Shown here piece by piece: positions 1-7,246 of a stretch of 10,436 nt of DNA (position 1 is its first letter; the number at the start of each line of letters is the position of its first letter). A program made the position numbers and the translations under genes. The notes under the pieces are model-generated. The model saw only the letters and a list, made by a program, of their open reading frames with translations. It made no database searches and was not told the origin of the DNA. Source of the DNA: Crocinitomicaceae bacterium (lineage in GTDB: Bacteria > Bacteroidota > Bacteroidia > Flavobacteriales_D > Crocinitomicaceae); the NCBI GenBank assembly GCA_003512365.1, contig DORI01000264.1, forward strand, positions 3,212 to 13,647. The letters run 5' to 3'.

Positions 1-542
1 TCTACGAATATATAACATTTGAGCAAAAGCATATTTCAGCAAATTCCACCCCTTTGCTTCGTGAGCGCTCCGTAATAGTTTCTTCTTTTGGAAAAACATT
101 TCATATTACCGGTTGGAAAATTGGCTATGTGGTTGCGCCCAATCGTCTTATGGACGAAATAAAAAAAGTTCACCAATTTTTAGTGTTTTGTGTCAATAGC
201 GTTGCGCAACACACACTTTCTGCGTATTTAGAAAAAACACAATTGCTTGATTTATCTGCCTTTTATCAGCATAAAAGAGATCTTTTTAAATCGGGAATGA
301 AAAATAGCAGATTTAAGTTGCTACCGTGTCAAGGCACCTATTTCCAATTGGCCTCCTATGAAGAAATTTCAACCGAGAGTGATGTTGATTTTACGATTAA
401 ATTGGTGAAAGAATTTGGTCTAGCAGCTATACCGGTCTCTGTTTTTAATGAGAACAAGTTGGACAGAAAACACCTTCGTTTTTGTTTTGCAAAAACCGAC
501 GAAACTTTAAGATCAGCAACAGAAATACTATGCAAGATTTAA
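1..542 (+). CDS. Methionine/glutamine aminotransferase, YbdL-like (5'-truncated by window edge)
   Basis: This is a fold-type I, PLP-dependent class I/II aminotransferase; only the C-terminal 179 residues are present, against about 386 for E. coli YbdL. The reading frame enters at base 3, and the split first codon (..TC) fits the V of the family's VYE motif. The PLP-binding lysine is codon 93-95, in SSFGKTFHITGWKIGY. The C-terminal HLRFCFAKTDETL carries the arginine that in this family binds the substrate carboxylate. YbdL-type enzymes transaminate methionine, phenylalanine and similar amino acids, using keto-acid partners that include those of methionine salvage and glutamine. The stop at 540-542 lies 13 nt inside the omega-amidase gene, so the two are very probably co-transcribed and translationally coupled. 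The exact substrate is inferred from family resemblance. A kynurenine aminotransferase-like role is possible, but the neighbour favours a glutamine/methionine role. Confidence 0.9.
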   Translation, partial: YEYITFEQKHISANSTPLLRERSVIVSSFGKTFHITGWKIGYVVAPNRLMDEIKKVHQFLVFCVNSVAQHTLSAYLEKTQLLDLSAFYQHKRDLFKSGMKNSRFKLLPCQGTYFQLASYEEISTESDVDFTIKLVKEFGLAAIPVSVFNENKLDRKHLRFCFAKTDETLRSATEILCKI

Positions 543-1303
543 TAGTTACGTTGGTTCAGATAGATCAAGTCTGGGAGAATAAAAAGGAAAATTATTCTTT
601 GTTGGAATCCTATTTCCAACAAATTGAAAATTCAGATTTAGTGGTCCTCCCAGAAATGTTTCATACGGGCTTTAGCATGTCGGCGGAGTTACTTGCCGAG
701 GATTGGGAAAATTCAAATGGACTTGATTTTTTAAAGAAATGGGCAAGGCAGCTGAATTCTGCATTTTATACCTCATTAATTATTCGAGAAAAAAGTAAGT
801 ATTACAACAGAGGTGTCTTTGTTTATCCAGACGGTAACATTGAACATTACGATAAGCGTAAATCTTTTGGTTTGGGCGGTGAAGATAAATTTTTTACTGC
901 TGGAAATAAAGAAGTTATTGTCGAATGGAAAGGATGGAATATAAACCTGCAAATTTGTTATGATTTGCGATTCCCTGAATTAATTAGAAACCGCATAGAA
1001 AATGATTCTGCCGCCTATGACCTAATCATCTATGTTGCCAATTGGCCTGAGAAAAGAATTGCACACTGGGACACATTATTGCAGGCAAGAGCAATTGAAA
1101 ATCAGTGTTATGTTGTTGGAGTAAATCGAGTAGGCCTAGATGGAAATAAACTAATTTATTCTGGTGGAAGCTCAGTACTTAGTCCGAATGGAGTTAAATT
1201 ATTCTATTTAACAAATAATCAAGAGGGTTCTAATCCTTGTAAATTAAGTGCGGCACATCTAGTTGATATTCGAACACATCTTCCTTTTTTAAAAGATCGT
1301 TAG
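530..1303 (+). CDS. Omega-amidase, YafV-like, nitrilase superfamily
   Basis: The 257-residue product matches the length of E. coli YafV (256). The nitrilase Glu-Lys-Cys triad is visible: E42 in VVLPEMFHTGFSM, K109 in HYDKRKSFGLGGEDKFFTAG and C143 in LQICYDLRFPEL. The enzyme is expected in the cytoplasm, hydrolysing the omega-amide of 2-oxoglutaramate or 2-oxosuccinamate to a dicarboxylic keto acid and ammonia. I chose the ATG at 530 because MQDLIVTLVQ is the normal N-terminal beta strand of the family. An in-frame ATG at 482 would add 16 unrelated residues lying over the aminotransferase reading frame. The 13-nt overlap with that aminotransferase supports a joint pathway: the transaminase makes 2-oxoglutaramate from glutamine, and this enzyme removes it and so pulls the reversible transamination forward. 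No clear hairpin terminator follows the stop. Confidence 0.92.
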   Translation: MQDLIVTLVQIDQVWENKKENYSLLESYFQQIENSDLVVLPEMFHTGFSMSAELLAEDWENSNGLDFLKKWARQLNSAFYTSLIIREKSKYYNRGVFVYPDGNIEHYDKRKSFGLGGEDKFFTAGNKEVIVEWKGWNINLQICYDLRFPELIRNRIENDSAAYDLIIYVANWPEKRIAHWDTLLQARAIENQCYVVGVNRVGLDGNKLIYSGGSSVLSPNGVKLFYLTNNQEGSNPCKLSAAHLVDIRTHLPFLKDR

Positions 1304-1323
1304 GTTTTTTTCTTACTTTATTC

Positions 1324-1331
1324 TAAATTTG
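1324..1331 (+). promoter_or_regulatory. Bacteroidota -7 promoter box before the T9SS protein gene
   Basis: TAAATTTG matches the TAnnTTTG -7 consensus of the Bacteroidota primary sigma factor exactly. TTAG at 1300-1303, one base off the TTTG -33 element and overlapping the omega-amidase stop codon, lies 20 nt upstream. The box ends 17 nt before the ATG at 1349, the same distance seen before two other genes here. It would let the secreted protein be transcribed independently of the upstream pair. No experimental start site is known. Confidence 0.55.
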
Positions 1332-1348
1332 AGGTTAAACTAAATTCT

Positions 1349-3169
1349 ATGAATAAAATTGTATACTCACTATTTTCATTGTTAGCCTTGAATGCTTTAG
1401 CACAGGCCCCAAAACAATATTCTTTTCAAGATTTGATTAAGCAACCGATTAAGGGGACTTGTCAAATGCAGCAAGAAAAATCATTAGGAATCACATTGTG
1501 GTCAAATGATTTTACATATGACTCGACATGGGTAATTAATAATGATGGTCAGTCTGGAATCGACTTTGGTTGGAACATAAACAACACAAGCGATGGGTGG
1601 TGGGCAGCGAGTGGGATTAATTCTACTTCTGGAGGAAAATATGCCGAGCTTGTAAACGGAGACCCAACACTTACGCCAGGTTCCCAGGCACTTAATGTAG
1701 TGTACACCTTAACAACAGCACAACCAATTGATATTGTGGCACTAGGAGGTACTAATCAAGTATCATTACAATTCCAACAGTACGGAGCTCGATTTAATGA
1801 CCTTCAAGAGTTTCAAATTTCAACCGACGGTATAAATTTCATCACCGTTGGTTCTAATGCTGATCTGCCCGTTTTATCCTCTGCCGGAGGATCGGCTTAT
1901 TCAAACCCAAATAACAAAACTATTAACTTAGCAACTTACCTTTCTGCTAACCCGTCTCCAATTTGGATTAGATTTTCTTGGACAACTGCACTGCCGGGAT
2001 TAGCAACGAATCCAAATGTTTGGGTTACTTACGGATGGTATATTGATGATGTTAAAATTGTTACAAACCCAACAAATGACTTATCTGTAACTTCATCCAT
2101 GTGGGGAACAGCTGGATTGAGCTATTATCAAATTCCTACCACTCAAGTTGCCCCAATTGAATTTTCTGCATCGGTATTCAATGGTGGACAAAACACGCAA
2201 TACAATGCTAAATTGAATGTTAATGTTAACTCAGGGGTATTTTTAGGGTCATCAGCACCTTCTAATATTCCTTCATTGGATTCACTTGATTTAGTAACTT
2301 CAACTACATTTTCTCCGCCAGCTAATACGGCAAGTTATACAGTAGTTAGATCTATTTCTTCAGATTCTACTGACGATTTTCCTGCAAATAATGCATTGGC
2401 TAATTTGAATTTTAGTGTTACGAACTTTATTTATGCTCGTGATAATAACATTGTGAGTGGAAATACTTCTAATGGAACTGATGGTTTTGAAGCAGGAAAT
2501 CTATTTGACATTTTTGCAGACCAAACGCTAAAAGCAATTAATGTGCGTTTGGCTGGTGGGACTTCTGGGACTACAATTGGAACCGAGATATATGCTAAAT
2601 TGTATTCTATTGACCCGAATACGGGGGAATTTGTTTATGAAGCAGAATCTGACCCATTCATAGTTGCTTCAAATAACTTAAATACAAATCTTGTTATGCA
2701 ACTTCAAACACCGGTTGATTTGTTTGCAAACAACACCTATCTTGCCGTTGTAGGATCTTTTGCAGGAGGATTAAAAGTAGCGAATGCAGGAACTTCAGAA
2801 CCACAAACATCATTTTTCTTTGACAACCCTTCAACTACTTGGTTTTATCAAACATCAACACCATACGTTCGTTTAAATTTCGACCCAACCGTAGGTTTAG
2901 ATGAGGAATCAACCGAAATCAAGGGGGTTTCTTTATATCCAAACCCAACAAACGGATCGTCTTCAATGATTATGGAAGCAAACACATCAGGAATGGCACT
3001 TATTACTTTGCTTGATATGTCTGGAAAACAAGTGAGTGTTGCAAATGCTTCATTATTTGCAGGAGAGAATACAATTAATCTTGCAACTGAAAACTTAAAT
3101 TCTGGAGTATACTTTGTAAATGTTGACTTCCAAGGAGCTACAAAAACAATGAAACTTGTAAAAAAGTAA
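1349..3169 (+). CDS. Secreted protein with T9SS type A C-terminal sorting domain
   Basis: The 606-residue product begins with a Sec signal peptide (residues 1-19, MNKIVYSLFSLLALNALAQ). Residues about 50-238 resemble a lectin-like or MAM-like beta-sandwich, ending in GWYIDDVKIV, a closing strand common in Bacteroidota surface proteins. Residues about 243-358 look like an Ig-like/CARDB-type domain and about 375-512 like a second beta domain, all rich in Asn, Thr, Ser and Gly. Residues about 526-606 are a classical T9SS type A sorting domain, with VSLYPNPTNG, then LLDMSGKQV, LNSGVYFVNV and KTMKLVKK. The protein should be exported through the outer membrane by the type IX system, cleaved and attached to the cell surface or released. 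No catalytic motif is visible, so an adhesive or binding role is only inferred. It has its own promoter-like box upstream and a strong terminator downstream, so it is probably monocistronic. Confidence 0.9.
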   Translation: MNKIVYSLFSLLALNALAQAPKQYSFQDLIKQPIKGTCQMQQEKSLGITLWSNDFTYDSTWVINNDGQSGIDFGWNINNTSDGWWAASGINSTSGGKYAELVNGDPTLTPGSQALNVVYTLTTAQPIDIVALGGTNQVSLQFQQYGARFNDLQEFQISTDGINFITVGSNADLPVLSSAGGSAYSNPNNKTINLATYLSANPSPIWIRFSWTTALPGLATNPNVWVTYGWYIDDVKIVTNPTNDLSVTSSMWGTAGLSYYQIPTTQVAPIEFSASVFNGGQNTQYNAKLNVNVNSGVFLGSSAPSNIPSLDSLDLVTSTTFSPPANTASYTVVRSISSDSTDDFPANNALANLNFSVTNFIYARDNNIVSGNTSNGTDGFEAGNLFDIFADQTLKAINVRLAGGTSGTTIGTEIYAKLYSIDPNTGEFVYEAESDPFIVASNNLNTNLVMQLQTPVDLFANNTYLAVVGSFAGGLKVANAGTSEPQTSFFFDNPSTTWFYQTSTPYVRLNFDPTVGLDEESTEIKGVSLYPNPTNGSSSMIMEANTSGMALITLLDMSGKQVSVANASLFAGENTINLATENLNSGVYFVNVDFQGATKTMKLVKK

Positions 3170-3187
3170 TTAATAGTTTTTAATTTC

Positions 3188-3214
3188 AACCCCGCTCACC
3201 AGCGGGGTTTTTTT
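3188..3214 (+). terminator. Strong intrinsic terminator after the T9SS protein gene
   Basis: A perfect 9-bp stem (3188-3196 AACCCCGCT with 3201-3209 AGCGGGGTT) encloses a 4-nt CACC loop and runs into seven T residues at 3208-3214. The GC-rich stem stands out in AT-rich DNA. It lies 18 nt after the stop codon of the secreted protein gene. Its T-tract ends immediately before the ATG at 3215 of the next gene. Confidence 0.92.
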
Positions 3215-3640
3215 ATGCTTGATTTTGAAATCGGTTATGCAGGGTTGTTCGTTACGTGCTTTTTAGCAGCGACTATTTTACCCATCACATCGGAATTATT
3301 TTTAGGTTCCATGTTAGCATTAGGCTACGATCCAGTAACCTGCTTAATTGTTGCTACCATAGGAAATACACTTGGAGGTTGGCTCAATTACTTTATTGGA
3401 CGTATAGGTGATCCAAACTGGCTAAAAAAAATTGGAGTTAAGCAAGAACAAATTTCGAGATGGGAGGATAAAATTAAGAGATTCGGGAGTTTGCTAGCTC
3501 TCTTTTCTTGGTTGCCAATTATAGGGGACGTAATTGGCGTTGCATTAGGTTTTTTTCGAGCAAATTGGTTAATTTGTTTTGCTTTTATCCTAATTGGAAA
3601 ATTCCTGCGCTATTTGTTTTTGGTGATGTTTTTCTTATGA
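3215..3640 (+). CDS. YqaA-family (VTT/DedA-like) inner-membrane protein
   Basis: The 141-residue hydrophobic protein matches the YqaA family (E. coli YqaA is 142 residues), which is related to DedA/VTT membrane proteins. Landmarks are ATILPITSELFLGSML (residues 19-34), ATIGNTLGGWLNYFIGR (47-63), an amphipathic RWEDKIKRFG (82-91), SWLPIIGDVIGVALGFFR (98-115) and IGKFLRY (127-133). About four membrane segments are expected. Its biochemical role is unknown; the wider superfamily includes lipid-carrier flippases or scramblases. The ATG at 3215 places ATILP 18 residues from the start, exactly as in E. coli YqaA, so the start is well supported although it directly abuts the upstream terminator's T-tract. 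The reading frame is the same as that of the secreted protein upstream, with no other start between. No good promoter is visible; TAGTTTTT at 3174-3181 is one base off the -7 consensus. The 3' end overlaps the S41 gene by 31 nt. Confidence 0.88.
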   Translation: MLDFEIGYAGLFVTCFLAATILPITSELFLGSMLALGYDPVTCLIVATIGNTLGGWLNYFIGRIGDPNWLKKIGVKQEQISRWEDKIKRFGSLLALFSWLPIIGDVIGVALGFFRANWLICFAFILIGKFLRYLFLVMFFL

Positions 3641-5106
3641 AATCCAAGCAATATTTTTATCGGATCAACCCCTTCCTTGAGTTGATAAACATTCGTTTTA
3701 ATTGGAACATCGGGTATTACTCCATCTGATGAAAAATGAGCTGTAGCCAATGGAGTGATTTTAACAGTTGAAAGATTAATCGGAATTCTTGTGTGTTTCA
3801 GTTTCAATTGAATCGCGTCACCAAAAGTGCCCCTATGTCCTCCCATACACATTTCCCCATAAAGCAAACCCCTATTTGAGGACTGTATCCAAGAGCTAAA
3901 CATAACCGATGCAGACATGGACAATCCATTTATGGCAACACTCACTTTTCCGCGATAAGTTTTAAGTGAAAAGCGGGTATTGTTATCGTAAAAAAGATGA
4001 CAATGGGTGCCATACGGACTTTTAATATACTCCCATTCTTTGGCAACTAAAGTATCACTTGGGTAATGCCTCAGGTAATTACGGTAGCGGTATTTTGTCC
4101 ACCAACTGATTGAAGAAAATCGATCTTTTTCTGAACGAATGAAATCGTAGCGTTCTCTTTTATCGCTAGAAGCTGTGTCTAAATAATTAATCAAATAATT
4201 CTTTACAGAAACATAACCGCCCGAATTTCCACGCAAATCAATGAAAATATGTGGAGATTTTTGTTCTCTTACCTCACTAAAAAATTCATCTAGGAAACGC
4301 CTCATTCCACTGTTGCTTTTTGCCGAAAAAGAACCAAGTTGTAAACACGCTGTACCAGAGGAATCAAACCAATAAGAAACAGATTCTCTTTGATTCCACT
4401 CTTTGTCAAAAAGTACAGTGCGTATAGGAGCACTTTCAAGTCTCTTCTCAATGGTGTCGCCAGAAAAGTCAACAAGCTGTAGAGTAAAGTATTCCTTGTT
4501 TTGTAAATTGTATGCGCTGAAAATGCGAGAAATAAGTTTTAGGGCCATTTGATGATTTGCCTCTAACGCCATTCCTTCTTGAAAAGCAAACAATTTCGCT
4601 TTTTCATGTAAAACGGCCATAGGAATATCTTCGACACTTAAGCATTCCATTCCGCGAGGAACGATATCTCGATAACATTTTTGCATGTAGTACCTTCCAT
4701 TAATCTCCTCTAAGAAAAAAGGGAAAACTTTTTTCACATCTGAGAATTGTGTTAAAACCAGGGGGCTAATGTTGGTGTGGGAATCGTGAAGACCTTGCAA
4801 CAAATGACTTAAAATTTCAACAAAATCAATTGTTTTTTGCGGTTTTTTACATTTTAAAAAGGCTATTTCAAAAAGACTATCAACTTGTTCTTTTCGGGTG
4901 TAATAAAATGAATTTGGATGAATATAAACAAAGTTCTCTTGAATTTCTTTGATATCTTCTTGCATACAATGAACGTCGAGCAATTCATCACTGGAACGTA
5001 AATAAATAGGTTTGTGTGAACCACATAATTTTTGACCGTGTGCCACGCTCCAAAGGCTAATTGCTTGAATCAAAAAAAACCAATAAGTAACATATCTAAG
5101 AATCAT
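3610..5106 (-). CDS. Exported S41-family (C-terminal processing/tricorn-type) peptidase
   Basis: The 498-residue protein starts with a signal peptide (about residues 1-24, ending SVAHG). An N-terminal helical region (40-115, with LLQGLHDSHTNI) precedes a degenerate PDZ-like stretch (about 125-165, with RGMECLSVEDIPM). The S41 catalytic core follows: FIDLRGNSGGYVS (288-300) is the hallmark oxyanion/substrate region, NGLSMSASVMFSSW (393-406) carries the probable nucleophile S398, and the GGHRGTFGD loop (422-430) and FSSDGVIPDVPI (458-469) are near the end. It would cleave peptides in the periplasm or at the cell envelope. The usual S-A-A-E after the nucleophile reads S-A-S-V here, so the catalytic partner residue is not obvious. 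No T9SS sorting domain or lipobox is present. The start ATG (5104-5106) is set by the signal peptide. It overlaps YqaA tail-to-tail and diverges from the lipoprotein gene. Confidence 0.87.
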   Translation of the reverse strand: MILRYVTYWFFLIQAISLWSVAHGQKLCGSHKPIYLRSSDELLDVHCMQEDIKEIQENFVYIHPNSFYYTRKEQVDSLFEIAFLKCKKPQKTIDFVEILSHLLQGLHDSHTNISPLVLTQFSDVKKVFPFFLEEINGRYYMQKCYRDIVPRGMECLSVEDIPMAVLHEKAKLFAFQEGMALEANHQMALKLISRIFSAYNLQNKEYFTLQLVDFSGDTIEKRLESAPIRTVLFDKEWNQRESVSYWFDSSGTACLQLGSFSAKSNSGMRRFLDEFFSEVREQKSPHIFIDLRGNSGGYVSVKNYLINYLDTASSDKRERYDFIRSEKDRFSSISWWTKYRYRNYLRHYPSDTLVAKEWEYIKSPYGTHCHLFYDNNTRFSLKTYRGKVSVAINGLSMSASVMFSSWIQSSNRGLLYGEMCMGGHRGTFGDAIQLKLKHTRIPINLSTVKITPLATAHFSSDGVIPDVPIKTNVYQLKEGVDPIKILLGFHKKNITKNK

Positions 5107-5117
5107 TACCTTTGTGT

Positions 5118-5390
5118 ATGTTCAAAAGTAAGTTATTCATTTTGATTTCTACGGGCTTCCTTTTTTTTTCGTGTGAAGAAAATAACAATGACCCGCAATT
5201 TTGTGAGTGCCTTTCTATAAGTAAGTCTTTGAATGAGAAAAACAAAACGTTAATAGAGAGTCCTGCGAAAAGAGAAGTTATTCTCGAAGAGTTAAAAAAA
5301 CTTGTTTCAGAAAAACGAAAAATATGTTCACCATATGAACAAATGACAGGACAAGAGTTAATCGATAAAGAAAATTACTGCAAAAATTAG
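5118..5390 (+). CDS. Small cysteine-containing lipoprotein, function unknown
   Basis: The 90-residue product has a lipoprotein signal peptide, MFKSKLFILISTGFLFFSC, with C19 as the lipidated cysteine. The residues just after it (EENNND) are acidic, resembling the lipoprotein export signal that sends Bacteroidota lipoproteins to the outer surface. Mature cysteines at 29, 31, 70 and 88 could form two disulfides. The middle (35-68) is Lys/Glu-rich and probably helical. I chose ATG 5118; an in-frame TTG at 5112 would add only two residues before the signal peptide. The gene lies 11 bp from the start of the divergent S41 peptidase and ends 4 bp from the convergent aldo/keto reductase. TACCTTTG at 5107-5114 matches the -7 consensus, but only 3 nt separate it from the ATG. 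I do not recognise a family. A link with the peptidase is possible from position alone. Confidence 0.75.
   Translation: MFKSKLFILISTGFLFFSCEENNNDPQFCECLSISKSLNEKNKTLIESPAKREVILEELKKLVSEKRKICSPYEQMTGQELIDKENYCKN
5123..5130 (-). promoter_or_regulatory. -7 promoter box for the S41 peptidase gene
   Basis: On the minus strand 5130-5123 reads TACTTTTG, an exact match to TAnnTTTG, ending 16 nt before the peptidase ATG. The identical octamer at the same distance precedes the DUF2911 gene. No convincing -33 TTG is visible. The box lies inside the first codons of the divergent lipoprotein gene. Confidence 0.5.
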
Positions 5391-5394
5391 TTTA

Positions 5395-6357
5395 TCAATT
5401 TTTAAGAACATTTTCAATTAATGACAGATGTTCTTGATTTATTTCATTAAAAAGTTCAATACTTTTTAGGTTTTCAATTAATTGTTTTGAATTGCTTGCC
5501 CCTAAAATAACCGTGCTTACATTTTCATTTTTTAAACACCAAATTATTCCTAACTGAGCTAGAGATAAGTCCAACTCTTCGGCAATTCGGTTAAGCTCTC
5601 GAACTTTTTCTAATTTCTCAGTCGTTAGGTTCTTTTCTTTTAACCACTCTAATCCATCCATCCCCAAACGAGTGTCTTCAGGGAATTTATTCAAATATTT
5701 ATTCGTCAATACCCCACTCGCCAAAGGAGACCAAATAGTTGTCCCTAAACCCACTGTTTTATACAACTGAGAAAACTCCACTTCCACTTTATCCCTGCAA
5801 AACATGTTGTATTCGGGTTGCTCTACCACGGGACCAATCAACTGATTCTGCTTGGCAAACATGTGTGCCTCCATTATTTCTTGCGCGCTCCACTCGCTTG
5901 TTCCCCAGTAAAGGATTTTACCCTGCATGATGAGTTGGTGCATTGACCAAACCGTTTCTTCTATAGGTGTTTTTTTATCTGGACGGTGGCAAAGAAACAA
6001 ATCTAAATACTCCAATTGAAATCTCTCCAAAGCCTGATTACAGGCCTCCGTTATATGTTTTCTGTTCAATCCTTTTTGAGTAGGCAATTGACCACCAGCA
6101 CCAAAAAAAACTTTGGAACTCACAAGATAGGTGTCCCTTGACCAATTTTTTTTCTTTAAAATTCTGCCCATAACACGTTCACTCTCTCCCCTTGCATATA
6201 TTTCTGCATTATCAAAGAAATTCACCCCATGATCATAAGCTACGTCCATTAATTCCTCTGCTGTATTGTCTCCAATTTGTTTCCCAAACGTTAACCAAGA
6301 GCCTAAGGACAATCTTGAAATTTGTAATCCTGTTTTACCTAAATTCGTATATTCCAT
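5395..6357 (-). CDS. Aldo/keto reductase, Kv-beta/YghZ-like
   Basis: The 320-residue protein is a full-length NADPH-dependent aldo/keto reductase with a TIM-barrel fold. All four catalytic residues are visible: D49 and Y54 in NFFDNAEIYARGESE, K82 in VSSKVFFG and H124 in LDLFLCHRPD. The sequences GKILYWGTSEWSAQEI (146-161), EQPEYNMFCRD (179-189), TIWSPLASGVLTNKY (207-221) and the cofactor-binding STVILGASNSKQLIENL (281-297) place it in the potassium-channel beta-subunit-like subgroup, which also contains E. coli YghZ (methylglyoxal reductase). It should reduce aldehydes or ketones in the cytoplasm; the natural substrate is not evident. It is the last gene of a minus-strand operon: its ATG lies 1 nt after the stop of the exporter gene. 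Its 3' end is 4 nt from the convergent lipoprotein stop. Confidence 0.93.
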   Translation of the reverse strand: MEYTNLGKTGLQISRLSLGSWLTFGKQIGDNTAEELMDVAYDHGVNFFDNAEIYARGESERVMGRILKKKNWSRDTYLVSSKVFFGAGGQLPTQKGLNRKHITEACNQALERFQLEYLDLFLCHRPDKKTPIEETVWSMHQLIMQGKILYWGTSEWSAQEIMEAHMFAKQNQLIGPVVEQPEYNMFCRDKVEVEFSQLYKTVGLGTTIWSPLASGVLTNKYLNKFPEDTRLGMDGLEWLKEKNLTTEKLEKVRELNRIAEELDLSLAQLGIIWCLKNENVSTVILGASNSKQLIENLKSIELFNEINQEHLSLIENVLKN

Positions 6358-6358
6358 T

Positions 6359-7246
6359 TTAATTATTTTTATTGTCTTGAAGGTGTTTTAGCATACCGTT
6401 GGCTAAAACCACCACTATTATAACAGCTGCTCCTATGTAAAAGTTTTTATTGAGGAGTTCGTGTTCATTTAAAATGACGATAGCCAATAATATGGTGTAT
6501 ATCGGTTCTAGGTTAATACTCAAGGAAACAGTAAATGCACCAAGTCTCTTAACAATGTCAATAGTTACCAAAAAGGCGAAAGATGTACATATGATTCCCA
6601 AAAACAACAACCAATAAAAATCACTTCCGCTTAGCGCTAATTGATCATAGGAAAATTGTCCTGTAAAAAGTAAAAACATGGACAAAACAACAAATCCAAT
6701 ACTCAGTTCATAAAAAGTTATTTGTGCAGAAGGAATATCTTGTGCGAGTTTGGCATTAAACACTGCAAACGTGGCGGCGCACAATGCTGAAATTAATCCG
6801 ATATAAAGTGCGGTATACTCTTTCGGTGTAAAATCTCCAGAAACGAAATAAATACCATAAATAACAAGGCCGCCCATCAGAAACTCTGTCCAAGAAAATT
6901 TTCTCTTCATGACTAAAGGTTCAAGCCATGTCACATGCAATGTTGCGGTTGATAAACAAAGAATTCCCAAAGAGGCTGTTGATAGTTGTATTGCATAATA
7001 GAAAGTAAGCCAGTGTGCCACTACCACTAATCCAACAAGTGTAACCTTCCAAAGATGTTTTTTTCCGAGACGAAATGATTTTTTCTTGACAAGAAAATAA
7101 GCTGCTAAAAATAATGCAGCAATCAATACGCGATACCAAACAATAAATACGGCCTCGAGATCAATTAACTTTCCAAGGATTCCAGTGAATCCCCAAAGAA
7201 AGATAATAAAATGCATGAGTACATGATACTTGTACCTTGCTTGCAT
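6359..7246 (-). CDS. EamA/DMT-family transporter
   Basis: This 295-residue protein is an integral inner-membrane carrier of the drug/metabolite transporter superfamily. Two EamA repeats of about five helices each are visible, roughly residues 11-136 and 146-284. The first has LWGFTGILGKLI near its start and ends around CLSTATLHVTWLEPLVMKRKFS (97-118). The second has the matching SLSINLEPIYTILLAIVILNEHELL (241-265). Such carriers export amino acids, nucleosides or other metabolites; the substrate cannot be told from sequence. The assigned ATG (7244-7246) lies 4 nt after the DUF2911 stop. Met11, just before the first helix, is an alternative start. With 4- and 1-nt gaps to its neighbours it is almost certainly in one operon with DUF2911 and the aldo/keto reductase. 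Confidence 0.92.
   Translation of the reverse strand: MQARYKYHVLMHFIIFLWGFTGILGKLIDLEAVFIVWYRVLIAALFLAAYFLVKKKSFRLGKKHLWKVTLVGLVVVAHWLTFYYAIQLSTASLGILCLSTATLHVTWLEPLVMKRKFSWTEFLMGGLVIYGIYFVSGDFTPKEYTALYIGLISALCAATFAVFNAKLAQDIPSAQITFYELSIGFVVLSMFLLFTGQFSYDQLALSGSDFYWLLFLGIICTSFAFLVTIDIVKRLGAFTVSLSINLEPIYTILLAIVILNEHELLNKNFYIGAAVIIVVVLANGMLKHLQDNKNN

Noticed and set aside
482..529. Longer start for the omega-amidase gene at ATG 482
   Set aside because: The 16 extra residues are unlike the family and are only the other frame of the aminotransferase's conserved end; ATG 530 gives the family length of 257.
2848..3189. Minus-strand ORF of 113 codons across the sorting domain
   Set aside because: It is fully antisense to a well-supported T9SS domain and also crosses the stop codon and leader region; its translation has no recognisable features.
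5112..5117. TTG start for the lipoprotein
   Set aside because: It adds two residues only, overlaps the TACCTTTG box, and ATG 5118 directly opens the signal peptide.
5382..5403. AT-only inverted repeat (AAAAATT/AATTTTT, 8-nt loop) between the convergent lipoprotein and reductase genes, as a bidirectional terminator
   Set aside because: Seven A-T pairs with a wide loop make a weak stem, and such repeats are expected by chance in AT-rich DNA.
5739..5930. Plus-strand ORF of 63 codons inside the aldo/keto reductase
   Set aside because: It is antisense to a complete enzyme with all four catalytic residues and has no features of its own.
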